From assembly GCF_009711055.1 (NCBI RefSeq), contig NZ_WMJY01000002.1:157571-221570 (forward strand): a stretch of 64,000 nucleotides of DNA, given 5' to 3'. The notes beneath the pieces were generated by a model, which was given only the letters and a program-made list of their open reading frames with translations, searched no databases and was not told the DNA's origin. The DNA is from Myroides pelagicus. GTDB taxonomy: Bacteria > Bacteroidota > Bacteroidia > Flavobacteriales > Flavobacteriaceae. This document shows positions 9,868-19,451 of this stretch, one piece after another. The translations under genes and the position numbers were made by a program. Position 1 is the stretch's first letter, and each line of letters begins with the position of its first letter.

Positions 9868-12800
9868 TTGAGGGGGAGTAGTTTTTTTCTTAAGCGATTA
9901 TCTATAGTCGTTTTATTGTTGTTGTCCATATCTTTTAATATTTATGGGCAAGAAGAGCTATTGCCTACTCAAGAAGAACAAAATCAATGGATTGAAGCGT
10001 TTGAACAAGAGAGAGATACTTTATTGCCAAAGTATGATTTTGGTGACTTTCTTTTGCCAGATCCAAGTGTTATACGTGAGGCCTATTCTTATAAACCTAG
10101 TACAGATCGATATTATTTTACCAAGACAGTCGGTGACTTTAATGTCAATTTACCATTGATTTTAACTCGTAAAGAGTATGAGGAGTTAGTTCTTCGCAGT
10201 GAAATACGCAAGTATTTTCAACAGCGTTTTAACGCAATGCATGGACGACTAGATGATGAAGAAGCTCAGCGTGATATGTTGCCACGTTATTATGTCAATT
10301 CAAAATTATTCGTAGGTATATTTGGGTCTAATACTATTGATGTGAAGCCAACTGGTTCTGTTGAGTTTGACATGGGGGTTCGTTATTCTAAACAGGATAA
10401 TCCAGTCATGTCTGCCCGTAATCGCAAGAATATGATGTTTGACTTTGATCAACGCATTAGTATGGGATTACAAGGTATGGTGGGGACGCGTTTAAGTGTA
10501 AATGCTAATTACGACACACAAGCTACCTTTGACTTTCAAAATTTAATGAAATTGTCATTTGAGCCAGACGAAGATGATATCGTTAGGAAGGTAGAAGTGG
10601 GTAATGTGAGTATGCCTATTACGGGGTCATTGATACGTGGTGCACAGAGTTTATTTGGAGTGAAAACTGAGTTGCAGTTTGGGCGTACAACTGTACGTGG
10701 AGTATTTTCTGAACAAAAATCACAGACAACTTCTGTTCGTGCTGATGGCGGTGGAGCATTGGAGGATTTTGAATTATTAGCTATTGATTATGATGAGAAT
10801 CGACACTTTTTTCTATCTCAATACTTTAGAGAAAATTACGATGATGCTTTAAAGAAGTATCCTTATGTTAATACACGGGTTCGTATTACTCGTGTAGAGG
10901 TGTGGATAACTAACCGTTATAGTCGTTTAGGACAAACCAATAACAATGCTCGAAACTTAGTAGCTATTCAAGATTTAGGGGAAGGAAAGAGTAAGCGAGG
11001 AGATAATCGTTATGTTTCTGCACAGGAACCTAATTTCTTTGTAAATACAGCTAGTAATGCGCTTCCAGATAATGCTAACAATTTATATGATCCAAAGAAA
11101 ATTGGGCAACCTCTCTATTTTCTAAAACCTGATATTCGTCTTGGAACTTCAGGAAGTACTGGTTTCGTCAATGCTGTACAGGAAGGAAGAGATTTTGTGA
11201 AAGTTGAGAGTGCCCGTAAGTTAACAAATTCAGAATTTACTTACCATCCTCAGTTGGGGTATATTTCGTTAAATCAGCGTTTGTCAAATGATGAAGTCTT
11301 GGCTGTGGCTTTCCAATACACGATTGGTGATAAGGTGTATCAAGTCGGGGAGTTTGGAACAGATAGTAATAATCAGGCAAATGAAAGTCAACCAACGGAT
11401 AATGTCCCTTTGGCTCAGAATATAGTTGTTAAACTATTGAAAAGTAGTATTACATTAACTAATGCTCCTATTTGGCGTTTGATGATGAAGAATATTTATC
11501 AGATTCCGAATGCATCTTATATATCACAAGATAGATTTCGTTTTAATATTCTTTATACTGATCCTTCTCCGTTGAATTATATAAAGTCGGTCACTAGTAA
11601 TCCTCTTCCTGAAGGGGTTGAACGTACGCCTCTTTTAAAAGTTTTTCATTTAGATCGATTGAATTATACTAATGATCCACAGGCAGGAGGTGATGGTTTC
11701 TTTGATTTTATTGCCAATGGAAATATGCAGAATGTATTTGACCCAAATAATCCGAATGCAAATATGGGGTCTAATGGTTATAATAATCAAAATTCCAACA
11801 ATAACTATGGGAATGGTTATGGAAATAATGGCGGTTTTGGTGGATTTGGTGGAAGTAATGGTTACGGAAATAATGGCTATGGTACAGGAAATAATAATAA
11901 CCAATACGCTAGAAATACAATTGATGGTTTAACAATTGATGCGATTAATGGACGTATTATATTTACTACTGCAGAGCCTTTTGGAGAACATTTATTTAAT
12001 AAATTAAAAGAAGGCGCATTGGATAACTCTGACTATGAACTAGGTGTATTCAATGAGAACCAAAAGAAGTATGTCTTTAAAGAACTTTATACTGGGACAA
12101 AAGCATCAGCTATTCGTAGTCAGAGTCAAAAGAACAAGTTTCAGTTAAAAGGAAAGTACTCAAGCTCAATGGGGCAGGGTATTCCAATAGGAGCTTATAA
12201 TGTAGCACCAGGGTCTGTAATAGTAAAAGCTGGAGGACGTTTGCTTGTTGAAGGAGCAGATTATACAGTGGACTATAATAGAGGACGTGTGATTATACTT
12301 GATCCTGCACTTTTAGCATCGAACACTCCAATTGATGTATCTGTAGAAAACAATACAATGTTTGGCCAACAAACAAAACGTTTTTTTGGTGTTAATGTTG
12401 AACACAAGTTTAATAAAGACTTTATTGTGGGCGGTAGTTTTTTACGTCTTTCAGAACGGCCAATGACACATAAGTCTAGTTATGGATCTGAGGCAGTGAA
12501 CAATACTATTTGGGGATTCAATGCTCAATATTCGACTGAGGTTCCATTTTTTACTCGTTTAGTTAATAAGTTGCCGAATATAGATACAGATGTAGAATCT
12601 CGTGTATCTTTTAGAGGGGAGTTTGCTTATTTACAACCTGAATCTTCTAAGATGGACAGTATGAATGGTGAGGCTACTTCTTATGTTGATGACTTTGAGG
12701 GGACACAATCAACTATTGATATTAAGAGTCCTTTCGCTTGGAGATTAGCGAGTGTACCTAAAGGGTTTTATTACAAAGACAGGGTTGACGATTTTACAAT

Positions 12801-15800
12801 CCCGAGTTATGACAATACTTCTAATGGTCAAGGTCGTTTAGAAGACGGTTACCGAAGAGCTAAACTTAGCTGGTATACAATTGATCCTGCTTTTTATGTA
12901 GGAGCTAAACCTAATGGTGTTACGGAGTTTGATTTATCGTCTAATGCAACACGTCGTGTGTACAGTGAGGAACTATACCCAAACAAAGATATTGCTTATG
13001 GAGAAAGTAGAGTTTTAACTACACTGGATTTAACATATTATCCTGAAGAAAGAGGTCCTTATAACTTTAATCCTGAATACGAAAAATCTAGAAAATCGAG
13101 TACTCCAAAGAATAATTGGGGAGGTATTATGCGTAGTCTAAGTACCTCTAATTTTGAACAAGCCAATATTGAAGCTTTAGAGTTTTGGTTGATGGATCCT
13201 TATGAAGTGGGAAATATCGGTAGTTCTAATACAGGACAATTGAAATTGAACTTTGGATTAATATCTGAAGATATTTTACGAGATGGTTATAAGCAGTATG
13301 AAAATGGATTGCCTACTTCTGCTATTAATGAGAATAGTATTATCAAGACAGCTTGGGGTAAAGTGCCAGCAGCACCTTCTCTGATTTATGCTTTCGATAC
13401 TAATGCAGACAATAGACGTAAGCAAGATGTTGGTCTCGATGGATTAAGTGACGAAGAAGAGAAAATATGGTTTCCAAAGTTTGCTCATTTAGCAGATCCA
13501 GCTGCGGATAATTTTGTACACTATTTAGATGCTGAGGGTGGTATTTTACAGCGTTATAGAGACTATAATGGTACCGAAGGGAATAGTCCCGCAGGAGGAG
13601 GACGTTCAGGAAATAATTCACCTGATGCGGAAGATGTAGATGGGGATAATACGATGAATACTTTAGATGCTTATTTTCAATATGGTATAGATATTAAGCC
13701 TGGTATGCAAATTGGTGATCGCTATTTGGTTGATATAAGGGAGTCGGATATTAAATTAGCCGATGGTTCTATATCAAAGGTTCGTTGGCTTCAGTTTAAA
13801 GTTCCTATCGACAAGAATGGCGAAAAGATTAATGGTAATAGTGATGACCTTGAAATAGATATGCGTTCGATGCGTTTTATGCGAATGTTTGTTACTGGAT
13901 TCGAAAAGCAAGTTACTTTGCGTTTTGGAAGTCTGAATTTGATTCGTTCTGATTGGCGTAAATCGGATCGCAATTATAGTGATTTTGATCGTGAGGGAAG
14001 TGAATATGAAGCAGAGAAAGAAGGAAGTTCTACAGCATTTGATGTTACGTCTGTGAATATCCAAGATAACCATGCAAAAAAACCAATTCCTTATGTTACT
14101 CCTCCGGGTGTATATAGAGAGCAAATGTATATGAATAATACCTTGGTCAATCAGAATGAACAATCTTTAGCATTAAAGATTTATTCAAAAGATTATAATG
14201 CAGGGTATGGTTTGACTTCTGGAGATGCTAGGGCAGTTTATAAGAACTTCAATGTGGATATGCGTCAGTATAAAAAATTGCGTATGTTTATTCACGCTGA
14301 GGCAATAGCAAATGGAATTAATAATGGTCTATTAGACGATGAAGCAGTTGCTTTTATTCGTATCGGTAATGATTTAGTGGATAATTATTATCAAATAGAA
14401 ATTCCATTGAAAGTTACTGAATCATCAAAAACACTTGCTGAGGATATTTGGCCAAAAGAAAATGAGCTTAATCTAAACTTGGATTATTTGACTAAGTTAA
14501 AGATTATGAAAATGACTGATGGTCGTCAAGGCAATCAATTAAATTCAGCTTATATGTCAAAGACAGAAGCTGAGCTAGGAGGAGAGCGAAAAGATATTCT
14601 AATTGGTATTAAGGGGAATCCGAATTTTGCTAAAGTCCGCATGATGATGATAGGTGTGAGAAACAAATCATTGAACCCGATTCAAGGAGAGTTTTGGTTT
14701 GACGAATTGCGTTTATCTGATATGGAAAACGAAGGAGGCTGGGCAGCTACTGCAGCAGTAGATGCCAACTTTGCTGATTTTGCTACTATATCGGCTACAG
14801 GTATGCGTTCAACTGTTGGTTTTGGAGGACTTGAACAAGGGCCACAACAGCGAAGTAGAGAGGACTATAAGTCATATAATATTGTTACGAATGTAAATCT
14901 TGGTCACTTGTTGCCTAAGCGTTGGGGAGTGGTTTTACCGTTTAATTATTCGATTAGTGAAGAATTTATTACGCCAGAATACGACCCTAATAATCTTGAT
15001 TTGAAACTTAGTTTGGTTAAGTCAAATGCGAAGTCTTCCGCAGAAGCAGAGGAAATAGAAAAGCGTGCAATGGATTATACCAAACGAAAAAGTATCAACT
15101 TCATTGGGGTAAATAAACAGAGAAACCCTGAGAAAAAAGCAAGGATTTGGGATGTCGAAAACTTGACTGTATCACATAGCTATAATGAAGTTACGCACCA
15201 CGATTATGAAATTGACTCTAGTTTAGAACAGCAAGTAAGAACTTCAGTAGATTACGGATATTCATTTCAGAGTAAATCTATTGAACCTTTTAAGAAATTA
15301 GACTTTTTAAGTAGTACTTATTTAAAGATTATTAAGGATTTTAATTTTAATTTGATTCCAACGAATATTTCGTTTAGTTCAAATGTATTAAGACAGTATA
15401 ATAGACAACAGTTCCGTTTGTTGGATGTTGAAGGAATAGGTTTAGATCCTTTGTATAGGAGAAATTATTTCTTTAATTACAATTATGGGTTTAATCTTGA
15501 TTTGACTCGTTCACTGCGTATGACTTATGTGGGGGGGAGTAATAATGTCGTGAGAAATTATTACGATAGTACTACAGGTGTTATCGATGAGAGTAATACG
15601 ATTTGGGATGACTATTTTAACGTTGGTAAACCAAACCAGTTTACACAACAGGTTAATCTTACGTATGAATTGCCTTTAAATAAGATTCCTTTCTTGGCAT
15701 TTGTTCGTTCAAGTTATACTTATACAGGGACATATAACTGGCAAAGAGCTTCTGAGGCATTTTCGGAAGTCGAGTTAGATGGTGTGACGTATAGTCTAGG

Positions 15801-17349
15801 AAATACAATTCAAAATTCTCGTAGTCAAGCATTTAATACTACCTTTAGCATGGAGACTTTGTATAGTTATATTGGAATTGGTAAAGGGGGTAATCGAAGA
15901 CAAAAAGATCAAAATAAAGCGAAAAAAGCGACTATTGTCCCTGGACAAAAAGTAGTGCAAAAAAAGAATGCAATAGAAGATGATAAACCTAGTATAGCTG
16001 GTAAGACATTAGGAGTGTTTAGAGATTTATTGACTTCTGTAAAGAATATACAGATTAACTATACTGAAAATAGTAGTACACTATTACCAGGTTATATGCC
16101 TGGAGTAGGATTTTTTGGGACGAGTAAGCCTACACTTGGTTTTGTTTTTGGAAGTCAGGCAGATGTACGCTTTGATGCTGCGCGCAATGGTTATTTGACA
16201 GAGTTTCCAAACATGAACCAGTCATATACTCAAGTTAGTAATAAAATGCTAAATGTTACTGCTTCCGTTCGTCCACTTAATGACTTGGTGATTGATGTTA
16301 CTGCGAACCGCATGAGGTCAGATAATATGTCAGAACAGTTTGTGGTTGAAGCGGGAGTGTATATTCCTCAGTCGCCAAATAGCTACGGGAACTTTACGAT
16401 GTCAACTATGATGATTAGGACTTCCTTTTCTAATGACAATGCTTTTGATCAGTTCTTAGCTAATCGTTTGGTTGTTGCTAATAAATTAGCAGTGGCAAAT
16501 GGTATAGACATTTCTAACCCTGCAAACTTAGATGCCAAAGGGTATCCGATTGGTTATGGATCGAATAGTCAAGCTGTCTTAATACCTGCTTTTTATTCTG
16601 CTTATTCTGGAGGTACGACAAGTAAGGCCTCGACGAGTATCTTTAGAGATGTACCTTTGCCAAACTGGAATTTGCGCTATACTGGACTGATGAAAGTAGG
16701 ATTGATTAAAGATAATTTTAGAAAGTTTTCTATTCATCACGGTTATAGAGCAGCTTATACATTAGGGTCTTATTCTTCAAATTACGATTATTACAATTAT
16801 CAAAAGAATCCGAGTGAGTTTGATGGTAAGAATATTCCGTCGGAATATGTGGTTAATAACGTTACGATGTATGAGCAATTTAATCCTTTGGTTAAATTAG
16901 ATTTAGAAACAAAATCGTATATTAGAGTAATGGCAGAGATAAGAAAAGACCGAATGCTGTCTTTGAGTTTAGATAATTTGTCATTGACCCAAACAGTAGG
17001 AAATGACTTTGTACTTGGGTTAGGGTATCGAATAAAAGATGTTGGTTTTAATTCGATGTATGCCAATGGAGGTATGGGCGGTAGAGTAGAAAGTGACATA
17101 AATATCAAAGCTGATTTAACCTTGAGTAAACGCGAAACACTGGTACGTTATTTAGACTTTGAAAGTGAGCAAGTCGGAGGAGGACAAGACATGTGGTCAC
17201 TGCGTATCACAGCAGATTATATGTTGAGTAAGAATTTAACTGCTATCTTCTTCTATGATCATTCATTTTCTAAAGCAATGATGTCAACAATGTATCCAAT
17301 TACTAATATTCGATCAGGATTTACAGTTCGATATAATTTTGGAAATTAA
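9868..17349 (+). CDS. sprA: Cell-surface gliding/type IX secretion translocon protein SprA (Sov)
   Basis: Giant outer-membrane beta-barrel that forms the type IX secretion translocon, needed for export of cargo and, in flavobacteria, gliding. The 2493 residues fit SprA (about 2300-2500). The N-terminus (MRGSSFFLKR then a hydrophobic run ending YGQ) is a signal peptide. Later segments include the SprA-type repeat signatures YVDDFEGTQSTID (about residue 945), FWFDELRLSD, and many aromatic-ended beta strands, finishing GFTVRYNFGN. No ATG lies before the signal peptide, so the start is TTG at 9868, 3 nt after the ruvA stop, suggesting coupled translation. Residues about 630-682 form an Asn/Gly/Tyr low-complexity insert. 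A terminator follows. Confidence 0.95.
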   Translation: MRGSSFFLKRLSIVVLLLLSISFNIYGQEELLPTQEEQNQWIEAFEQERDTLLPKYDFGDFLLPDPSVIREAYSYKPSTDRYYFTKTVGDFNVNLPLILTRKEYEELVLRSEIRKYFQQRFNAMHGRLDDEEAQRDMLPRYYVNSKLFVGIFGSNTIDVKPTGSVEFDMGVRYSKQDNPVMSARNRKNMMFDFDQRISMGLQGMVGTRLSVNANYDTQATFDFQNLMKLSFEPDEDDIVRKVEVGNVSMPITGSLIRGAQSLFGVKTELQFGRTTVRGVFSEQKSQTTSVRADGGGALEDFELLAIDYDENRHFFLSQYFRENYDDALKKYPYVNTRVRITRVEVWITNRYSRLGQTNNNARNLVAIQDLGEGKSKRGDNRYVSAQEPNFFVNTASNALPDNANNLYDPKKIGQPLYFLKPDIRLGTSGSTGFVNAVQEGRDFVKVESARKLTNSEFTYHPQLGYISLNQRLSNDEVLAVAFQYTIGDKVYQVGEFGTDSNNQANESQPTDNVPLAQNIVVKLLKSSITLTNAPIWRLMMKNIYQIPNASYISQDRFRFNILYTDPSPLNYIKSVTSNPLPEGVERTPLLKVFHLDRLNYTNDPQAGGDGFFDFIANGNMQNVFDPNNPNANMGSNGYNNQNSNNNYGNGYGNNGGFGGFGGSNGYGNNGYGTGNNNNQYARNTIDGLTIDAINGRIIFTTAEPFGEHLFNKLKEGALDNSDYELGVFNENQKKYVFKELYTGTKASAIRSQSQKNKFQLKGKYSSSMGQGIPIGAYNVAPGSVIVKAGGRLLVEGADYTVDYNRGRVIILDPALLASNTPIDVSVENNTMFGQQTKRFFGVNVEHKFNKDFIVGGSFLRLSERPMTHKSSYGSEAVNNTIWGFNAQYSTEVPFFTRLVNKLPNIDTDVESRVSFRGEFAYLQPESSKMDSMNGEATSYVDDFEGTQSTIDIKSPFAWRLASVPKGFYYKDRVDDFTIPSYDNTSNGQGRLEDGYRRAKLSWYTIDPAFYVGAKPNGVTEFDLSSNATRRVYSEELYPNKDIAYGESRVLTTLDLTYYPEERGPYNFNPEYEKSRKSSTPKNNWGGIMRSLSTSNFEQANIEALEFWLMDPYEVGNIGSSNTGQLKLNFGLISEDILRDGYKQYENGLPTSAINENSIIKTAWGKVPAAPSLIYAFDTNADNRRKQDVGLDGLSDEEEKIWFPKFAHLADPAADNFVHYLDAEGGILQRYRDYNGTEGNSPAGGGRSGNNSPDAEDVDGDNTMNTLDAYFQYGIDIKPGMQIGDRYLVDIRESDIKLADGSISKVRWLQFKVPIDKNGEKINGNSDDLEIDMRSMRFMRMFVTGFEKQVTLRFGSLNLIRSDWRKSDRNYSDFDREGSEYEAEKEGSSTAFDVTSVNIQDNHAKKPIPYVTPPGVYREQMYMNNTLVNQNEQSLALKIYSKDYNAGYGLTSGDARAVYKNFNVDMRQYKKLRMFIHAEAIANGINNGLLDDEAVAFIRIGNDLVDNYYQIEIPLKVTESSKTLAEDIWPKENELNLNLDYLTKLKIMKMTDGRQGNQLNSAYMSKTEAELGGERKDILIGIKGNPNFAKVRMMMIGVRNKSLNPIQGEFWFDELRLSDMENEGGWAATAAVDANFADFATISATGMRSTVGFGGLEQGPQQRSREDYKSYNIVTNVNLGHLLPKRWGVVLPFNYSISEEFITPEYDPNNLDLKLSLVKSNAKSSAEAEEIEKRAMDYTKRKSINFIGVNKQRNPEKKARIWDVENLTVSHSYNEVTHHDYEIDSSLEQQVRTSVDYGYSFQSKSIEPFKKLDFLSSTYLKIIKDFNFNLIPTNISFSSNVLRQYNRQQFRLLDVEGIGLDPLYRRNYFFNYNYGFNLDLTRSLRMTYVGGSNNVVRNYYDSTTGVIDESNTIWDDYFNVGKPNQFTQQVNLTYELPLNKIPFLAFVRSSYTYTGTYNWQRASEAFSEVELDGVTYSLGNTIQNSRSQAFNTTFSMETLYSYIGIGKGGNRRQKDQNKAKKATIVPGQKVVQKKNAIEDDKPSIAGKTLGVFRDLLTSVKNIQINYTENSSTLLPGYMPGVGFFGTSKPTLGFVFGSQADVRFDAARNGYLTEFPNMNQSYTQVSNKMLNVTASVRPLNDLVIDVTANRMRSDNMSEQFVVEAGVYIPQSPNSYGNFTMSTMMIRTSFSNDNAFDQFLANRLVVANKLAVANGIDISNPANLDAKGYPIGYGSNSQAVLIPAFYSAYSGGTTSKASTSIFRDVPLPNWNLRYTGLMKVGLIKDNFRKFSIHHGYRAAYTLGSYSSNYDYYNYQKNPSEFDGKNIPSEYVVNNVTMYEQFNPLVKLDLETKSYIRVMAEIRKDRMLSLSLDNLSLTQTVGNDFVLGLGYRIKDVGFNSMYANGGMGGRVESDINIKADLTLSKRETLVRYLDFESEQVGGGQDMWSLRITADYMLSKNLTAIFFYDHSFSKAMMSTMYPITNIRSGFTVRYNFGN

Positions 17350-17360
17350 TCATATTTTAA

Positions 17361-17396
17361 AAGTGCACTAAAAACTTTATTTAGTGCGCTTTTTTA
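17361..17396 (+). terminator. Rho-independent terminator after sprA
   Basis: A 12-bp stem, AAGTGCACTAAA / TTTAGTGCGCTT (one G-U pair), with a 7-nt loop and a T-run. It begins 11 nt after the sprA stop. Confidence 0.9.
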
Positions 17397-17470
17397 TTCC
17401 CCTCCCTTTTTTGAATCTAAATTTTTTCTGGTTACAAATTCCGATTTGCAATTGTCACGATGTGTTGGAG

Positions 17471-17520
17471 TAGTGATCGGGAGGTGGTCGAGACTTTTCG
17501 ATGGAAAAAGTCCCGACCAT
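17471..17520. repeat. Intergenic hairpin repeat, copy 1 (TGGTCGGGA-type module)
   Basis: Arms at 17484-17498 and 17506-17520 (GTGGTCGAGACTTTT / AAAAGTCCCGACCAT) form a 15-bp hairpin with one mismatch and one wobble around a 7-nt loop. A GATCGGGAG unit precedes it. It shares the ATGGTCGGGA / TCCCGACCAT core with the element at 49772-49841. It lies 75 nt beyond the sprA terminator, so it is not needed as that gene's terminator. Confidence 0.6.
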
Positions 17521-17788
17521 TGTCAAAGCGTGAAAAAAACGAAAAGTGAATTTTTACCTGAATAATCGCTCTTGATGCAATATGTTTGAATTTTTGATGG
17601 GATTACTCGAGTTTGATTTATGAGTGAGTATTTTGATTATCAAAGGATATGTTTTTGTTTGAACAAAATAAATTAAATAGGATTAGTTTCCCCCTCTAGG
17701 GGTAGTCTTTTACTTGAGAATATAATAAAGACTAAGTAGAACGAATGAAAATTTGGTAGAAGAGAGTGACAAATTAGTAATAATATTA

Positions 17789-17796
17789 TACATTTG
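17789..17796 (+). promoter_or_regulatory. Putative -7 promoter element of gcvH
   Basis: TACATTTG fits TAnnTTTG, 17 nt before the gcvH ATG. No -33 TTG at standard spacing. Confidence 0.45.
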
Positions 17797-17813
17797 CTTA
17801 AAACTAAATTATA

Positions 17814-18194
17814 ATGAACATACCAGCTAATTTAAAGTACACAAAAGACCACGAATGGGTTGCAATTGAAGGAAACATTGCTACAGTAGGAATCACTGAT
17901 TTCGCTCAAAAGGAATTAGGAGATATCGTATATGTGGAAGTAGAAACAGTAGATCAAACATTAGATAAAGAAGAAGTGTTTGGTACAGTAGAGGCAGTTA
18001 AAACTGTTTCTGATTTATTTCTACCATTAACAGGAGAGATTATTGAATTTAACGAAGGATTAGAGTCTGAGCCAGAATTAGTAAATACTGATGCATATGG
18101 TGCAGGATGGATGATTAAAATTCAATTCACTAATGAATCAGAATTAGCTGATTTGTTATCTGCAGAGGAATACAAAGAATTAATTGGGGCATAG
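17814..18194 (+). CDS. gcvH: Glycine cleavage system H protein
   Basis: Lipoyl carrier that shuttles the aminomethyl group between the P and T proteins of glycine cleavage. The 126 residues form a single lipoyl domain. The lipoylated lysine is Lys63 in [13 protein letters not shown], and the C-terminal [10 protein letters not shown] strand is typical. gcvP and gcvT are not in the window. The last 11 nt overlap the start of the vanZ-like gene, suggesting translational coupling of two functionally unrelated genes. Confidence 0.97.
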   Translation: MNIPANLKYTKDHEWVAIEGNIATVGITDFAQKELGDIVYVEVETVDQTLDKEEVFGTVEAVKTVSDLFLPLTGEIIEFNEGLESEPELVNTDAYGAGWMIKIQFTNESELADLLSAEEYKELIGA

Positions 18195-18561
18195 GCTTTT
18201 ATTTTGGTTAGGCGCTATCTGGACTGTTTTTGTTTTAATAGCGTGCCTAAGTGAAGGAAGTTCAGTTCCTAAAGTATCAATGCTGAATATACCGCATAAA
18301 GACAAGATAGCGCATTTTGTTTTCTATTTGGTATTTACAGTTCTTTGGTATAATTATGCTGCAAAAAGAAGGCAAAAGATCTCGAAAGTTTCTTTAACAT
18401 TTGTTATCTTTACATTAGTAGTTGTGATTGGTGGATCAATAGAATTAATGCAATACTATTGTACATCGAGTCGAAGTGCTGAATGGGCAGATTTTTTTGC
18501 AAATTGTTTAGGAAGTAGCATAGGATTAATACTGTGCAACGCAACAATTAAGAAATGGTAA
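18184..18561 (+). CDS. VanZ-like family small membrane protein
   Basis: A 125-residue membrane protein with about four helices and the VanZ-family signature: [21 protein letters not shown] near residues 35-55 (DKxxHFxxY), then a third helix with [29 protein letters not shown] (short segments ELMQ and DxxANxxG are diagnostic). VanZ itself is linked to teicoplanin resistance in enterococci; the role in Bacteroidota is unknown. The start is uncertain. The only start codon before the first helix is TTG at 18184, inside the gcvH end and in another frame. A terminator follows immediately. Confidence 0.82.
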   Translation: MGHRLLFWLGAIWTVFVLIACLSEGSSVPKVSMLNIPHKDKIAHFVFYLVFTVLWYNYAAKRRQKISKVSLTFVIFTLVVVIGGSIELMQYYCTSSRSAEWADFFANCLGSSIGLILCNATIKKW

Positions 18562-18568
18562 AATATTG

Positions 18569-18594
18569 AAAAGCCCCTTTATAGGGGCTTTTTT
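18569..18594 (+). terminator. Rho-independent terminator after the vanZ-like gene
   Basis: A 10-bp stem, AAAAGCCCCT / AGGGGCTTTT, with a TTAT loop and a T-run; it ends the gcvH-vanZ unit. Confidence 0.93.
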
Positions 18595-18612
18595 ACTTTT
18601 AATAATTATACT

Positions 18613-19359
18613 ATGAGAGATTTAAGAGAATTTATGGATTCGACTTACTTAAAGACTGCTGAGCAAGCAGGTTTAAGTGAAGCTGAAAACAACCAAGTGG
18701 TAAATGATTTGGTTGAAGAGGCTATTCAAGAACATTTTAAATTAGCAATGATTCGACCAGAACAAGTGGCTACAGGTCGTAAATTGGTAGATGCAGCAAA
18801 TTCTAAAGTATTAATTGGGACAGTAATTGACTTTCCAGTAGGGAATGGCGGTCTAGAGGCAAAATTAAAAGAAGCTAAACAAGCGATTGTTGATGGAGTA
18901 GATGAATTAGATTACGTTGTAGATTACAATGCTTTCAAAAAAGGGTTGACAGAGCAAGTAAAAGATGAAGTAGAACAATGTACTGCGCTAGGGCTTAAAG
19001 CAGGAAAAGTTGTGAAATGGATTATTGAAGTTGCAGCGTTAAAAGATAATGAAATTGTACAATTAACAGCATTGATAAAAAATGTTGTGATGAGTAAGTT
19101 TAGTGAAAAAGATTATTCAAAAGTATTTGTAAAATCGTCTACTGGTTTTTATAAAACTCCTGAAGGAGTGCCAAATGGAGCTACTATTCCATCGTTAGTT
19201 TTAATGGTAGAGAATGCAGGTCCACTACCTGTGAAAGCAGCAGGAGGAATTAGAGATAGAGAAATGGCGATTAAAATGATTGAGTTAGGAGTAACTCGTT
19301 TAGGAACATCTTCTGCCAAGACGATAGTAGAAGGAAGTGGAGAGGTAAATAACTACTAA
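18613..19359 (+). CDS. deoC: Deoxyribose-phosphate aldolase
   Basis: Class I aldolase that splits 2-deoxyribose 5-phosphate into glyceraldehyde 3-phosphate and acetaldehyde in deoxynucleoside salvage. The Schiff-base lysine is Lys174 in VFVKSSTGF; the second active-site lysine lies in LPVKAAGGIRD, and the acidic residues in DGVDELDYVVD (about 94-104). 248 residues is normal for a TIM barrel of this family. It has no deo neighbours; the gene stands between a terminator and ctaB. Confidence 0.96.
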   Translation: MRDLREFMDSTYLKTAEQAGLSEAENNQVVNDLVEEAIQEHFKLAMIRPEQVATGRKLVDAANSKVLIGTVIDFPVGNGGLEAKLKEAKQAIVDGVDELDYVVDYNAFKKGLTEQVKDEVEQCTALGLKAGKVVKWIIEVAALKDNEIVQLTALIKNVVMSKFSEKDYSKVFVKSSTGFYKTPEGVPNGATIPSLVLMVENAGPLPVKAAGGIRDREMAIKMIELGVTRLGTSSAKTIVEGSGEVNNY

Positions 19360-19426
19360 TTTACAGAAGTATTGTTATATTCAAAGCTGTTGTTGCTGTT
19401 TTTACGGTTTGTTTTAAAAATTGAGT

Positions 19427-19434
19427 TATATTTG
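19427..19434 (+). promoter_or_regulatory. Putative -7 promoter element of the ctaB-cox cluster
   Basis: TATATTTG fits TAnnTTTG, 17 nt before the ctaB ATG. A TTG at 19409-19411 gives a 15-nt spacer, slightly short of the usual 17-23. Confidence 0.5.
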
Positions 19435-19451
19435 CAACTCATTAAAAACAA

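Larger units (their letters stand above)
17350..17813. other. 464-nt intergenic region between sprA and gcvH
   Basis: Contains the sprA terminator, a hairpin repeat (about 17471-17520) that shares an 11-nt module with 49772-49841, a short CCCCTCTAGGGG palindrome near 17690-17702, and the gcvH -7 element. I see no convincing gene; the short frame starting ATGGAAAAAGTC inside the hairpin codes only nine residues. Confidence 0.7.

Noticed and set aside
13774..14163. 129-codon frame antisense to sprA
   Set aside because: Inside sprA, Ile/Thr/Arg-rich with no motifs; shadow of the real gene.
17496..17530. Short frame ATGGAAAAAGTC... in the hairpin after sprA
   Set aside because: Nine codons only, inside the stem, with the upstream GGAGG too far away.
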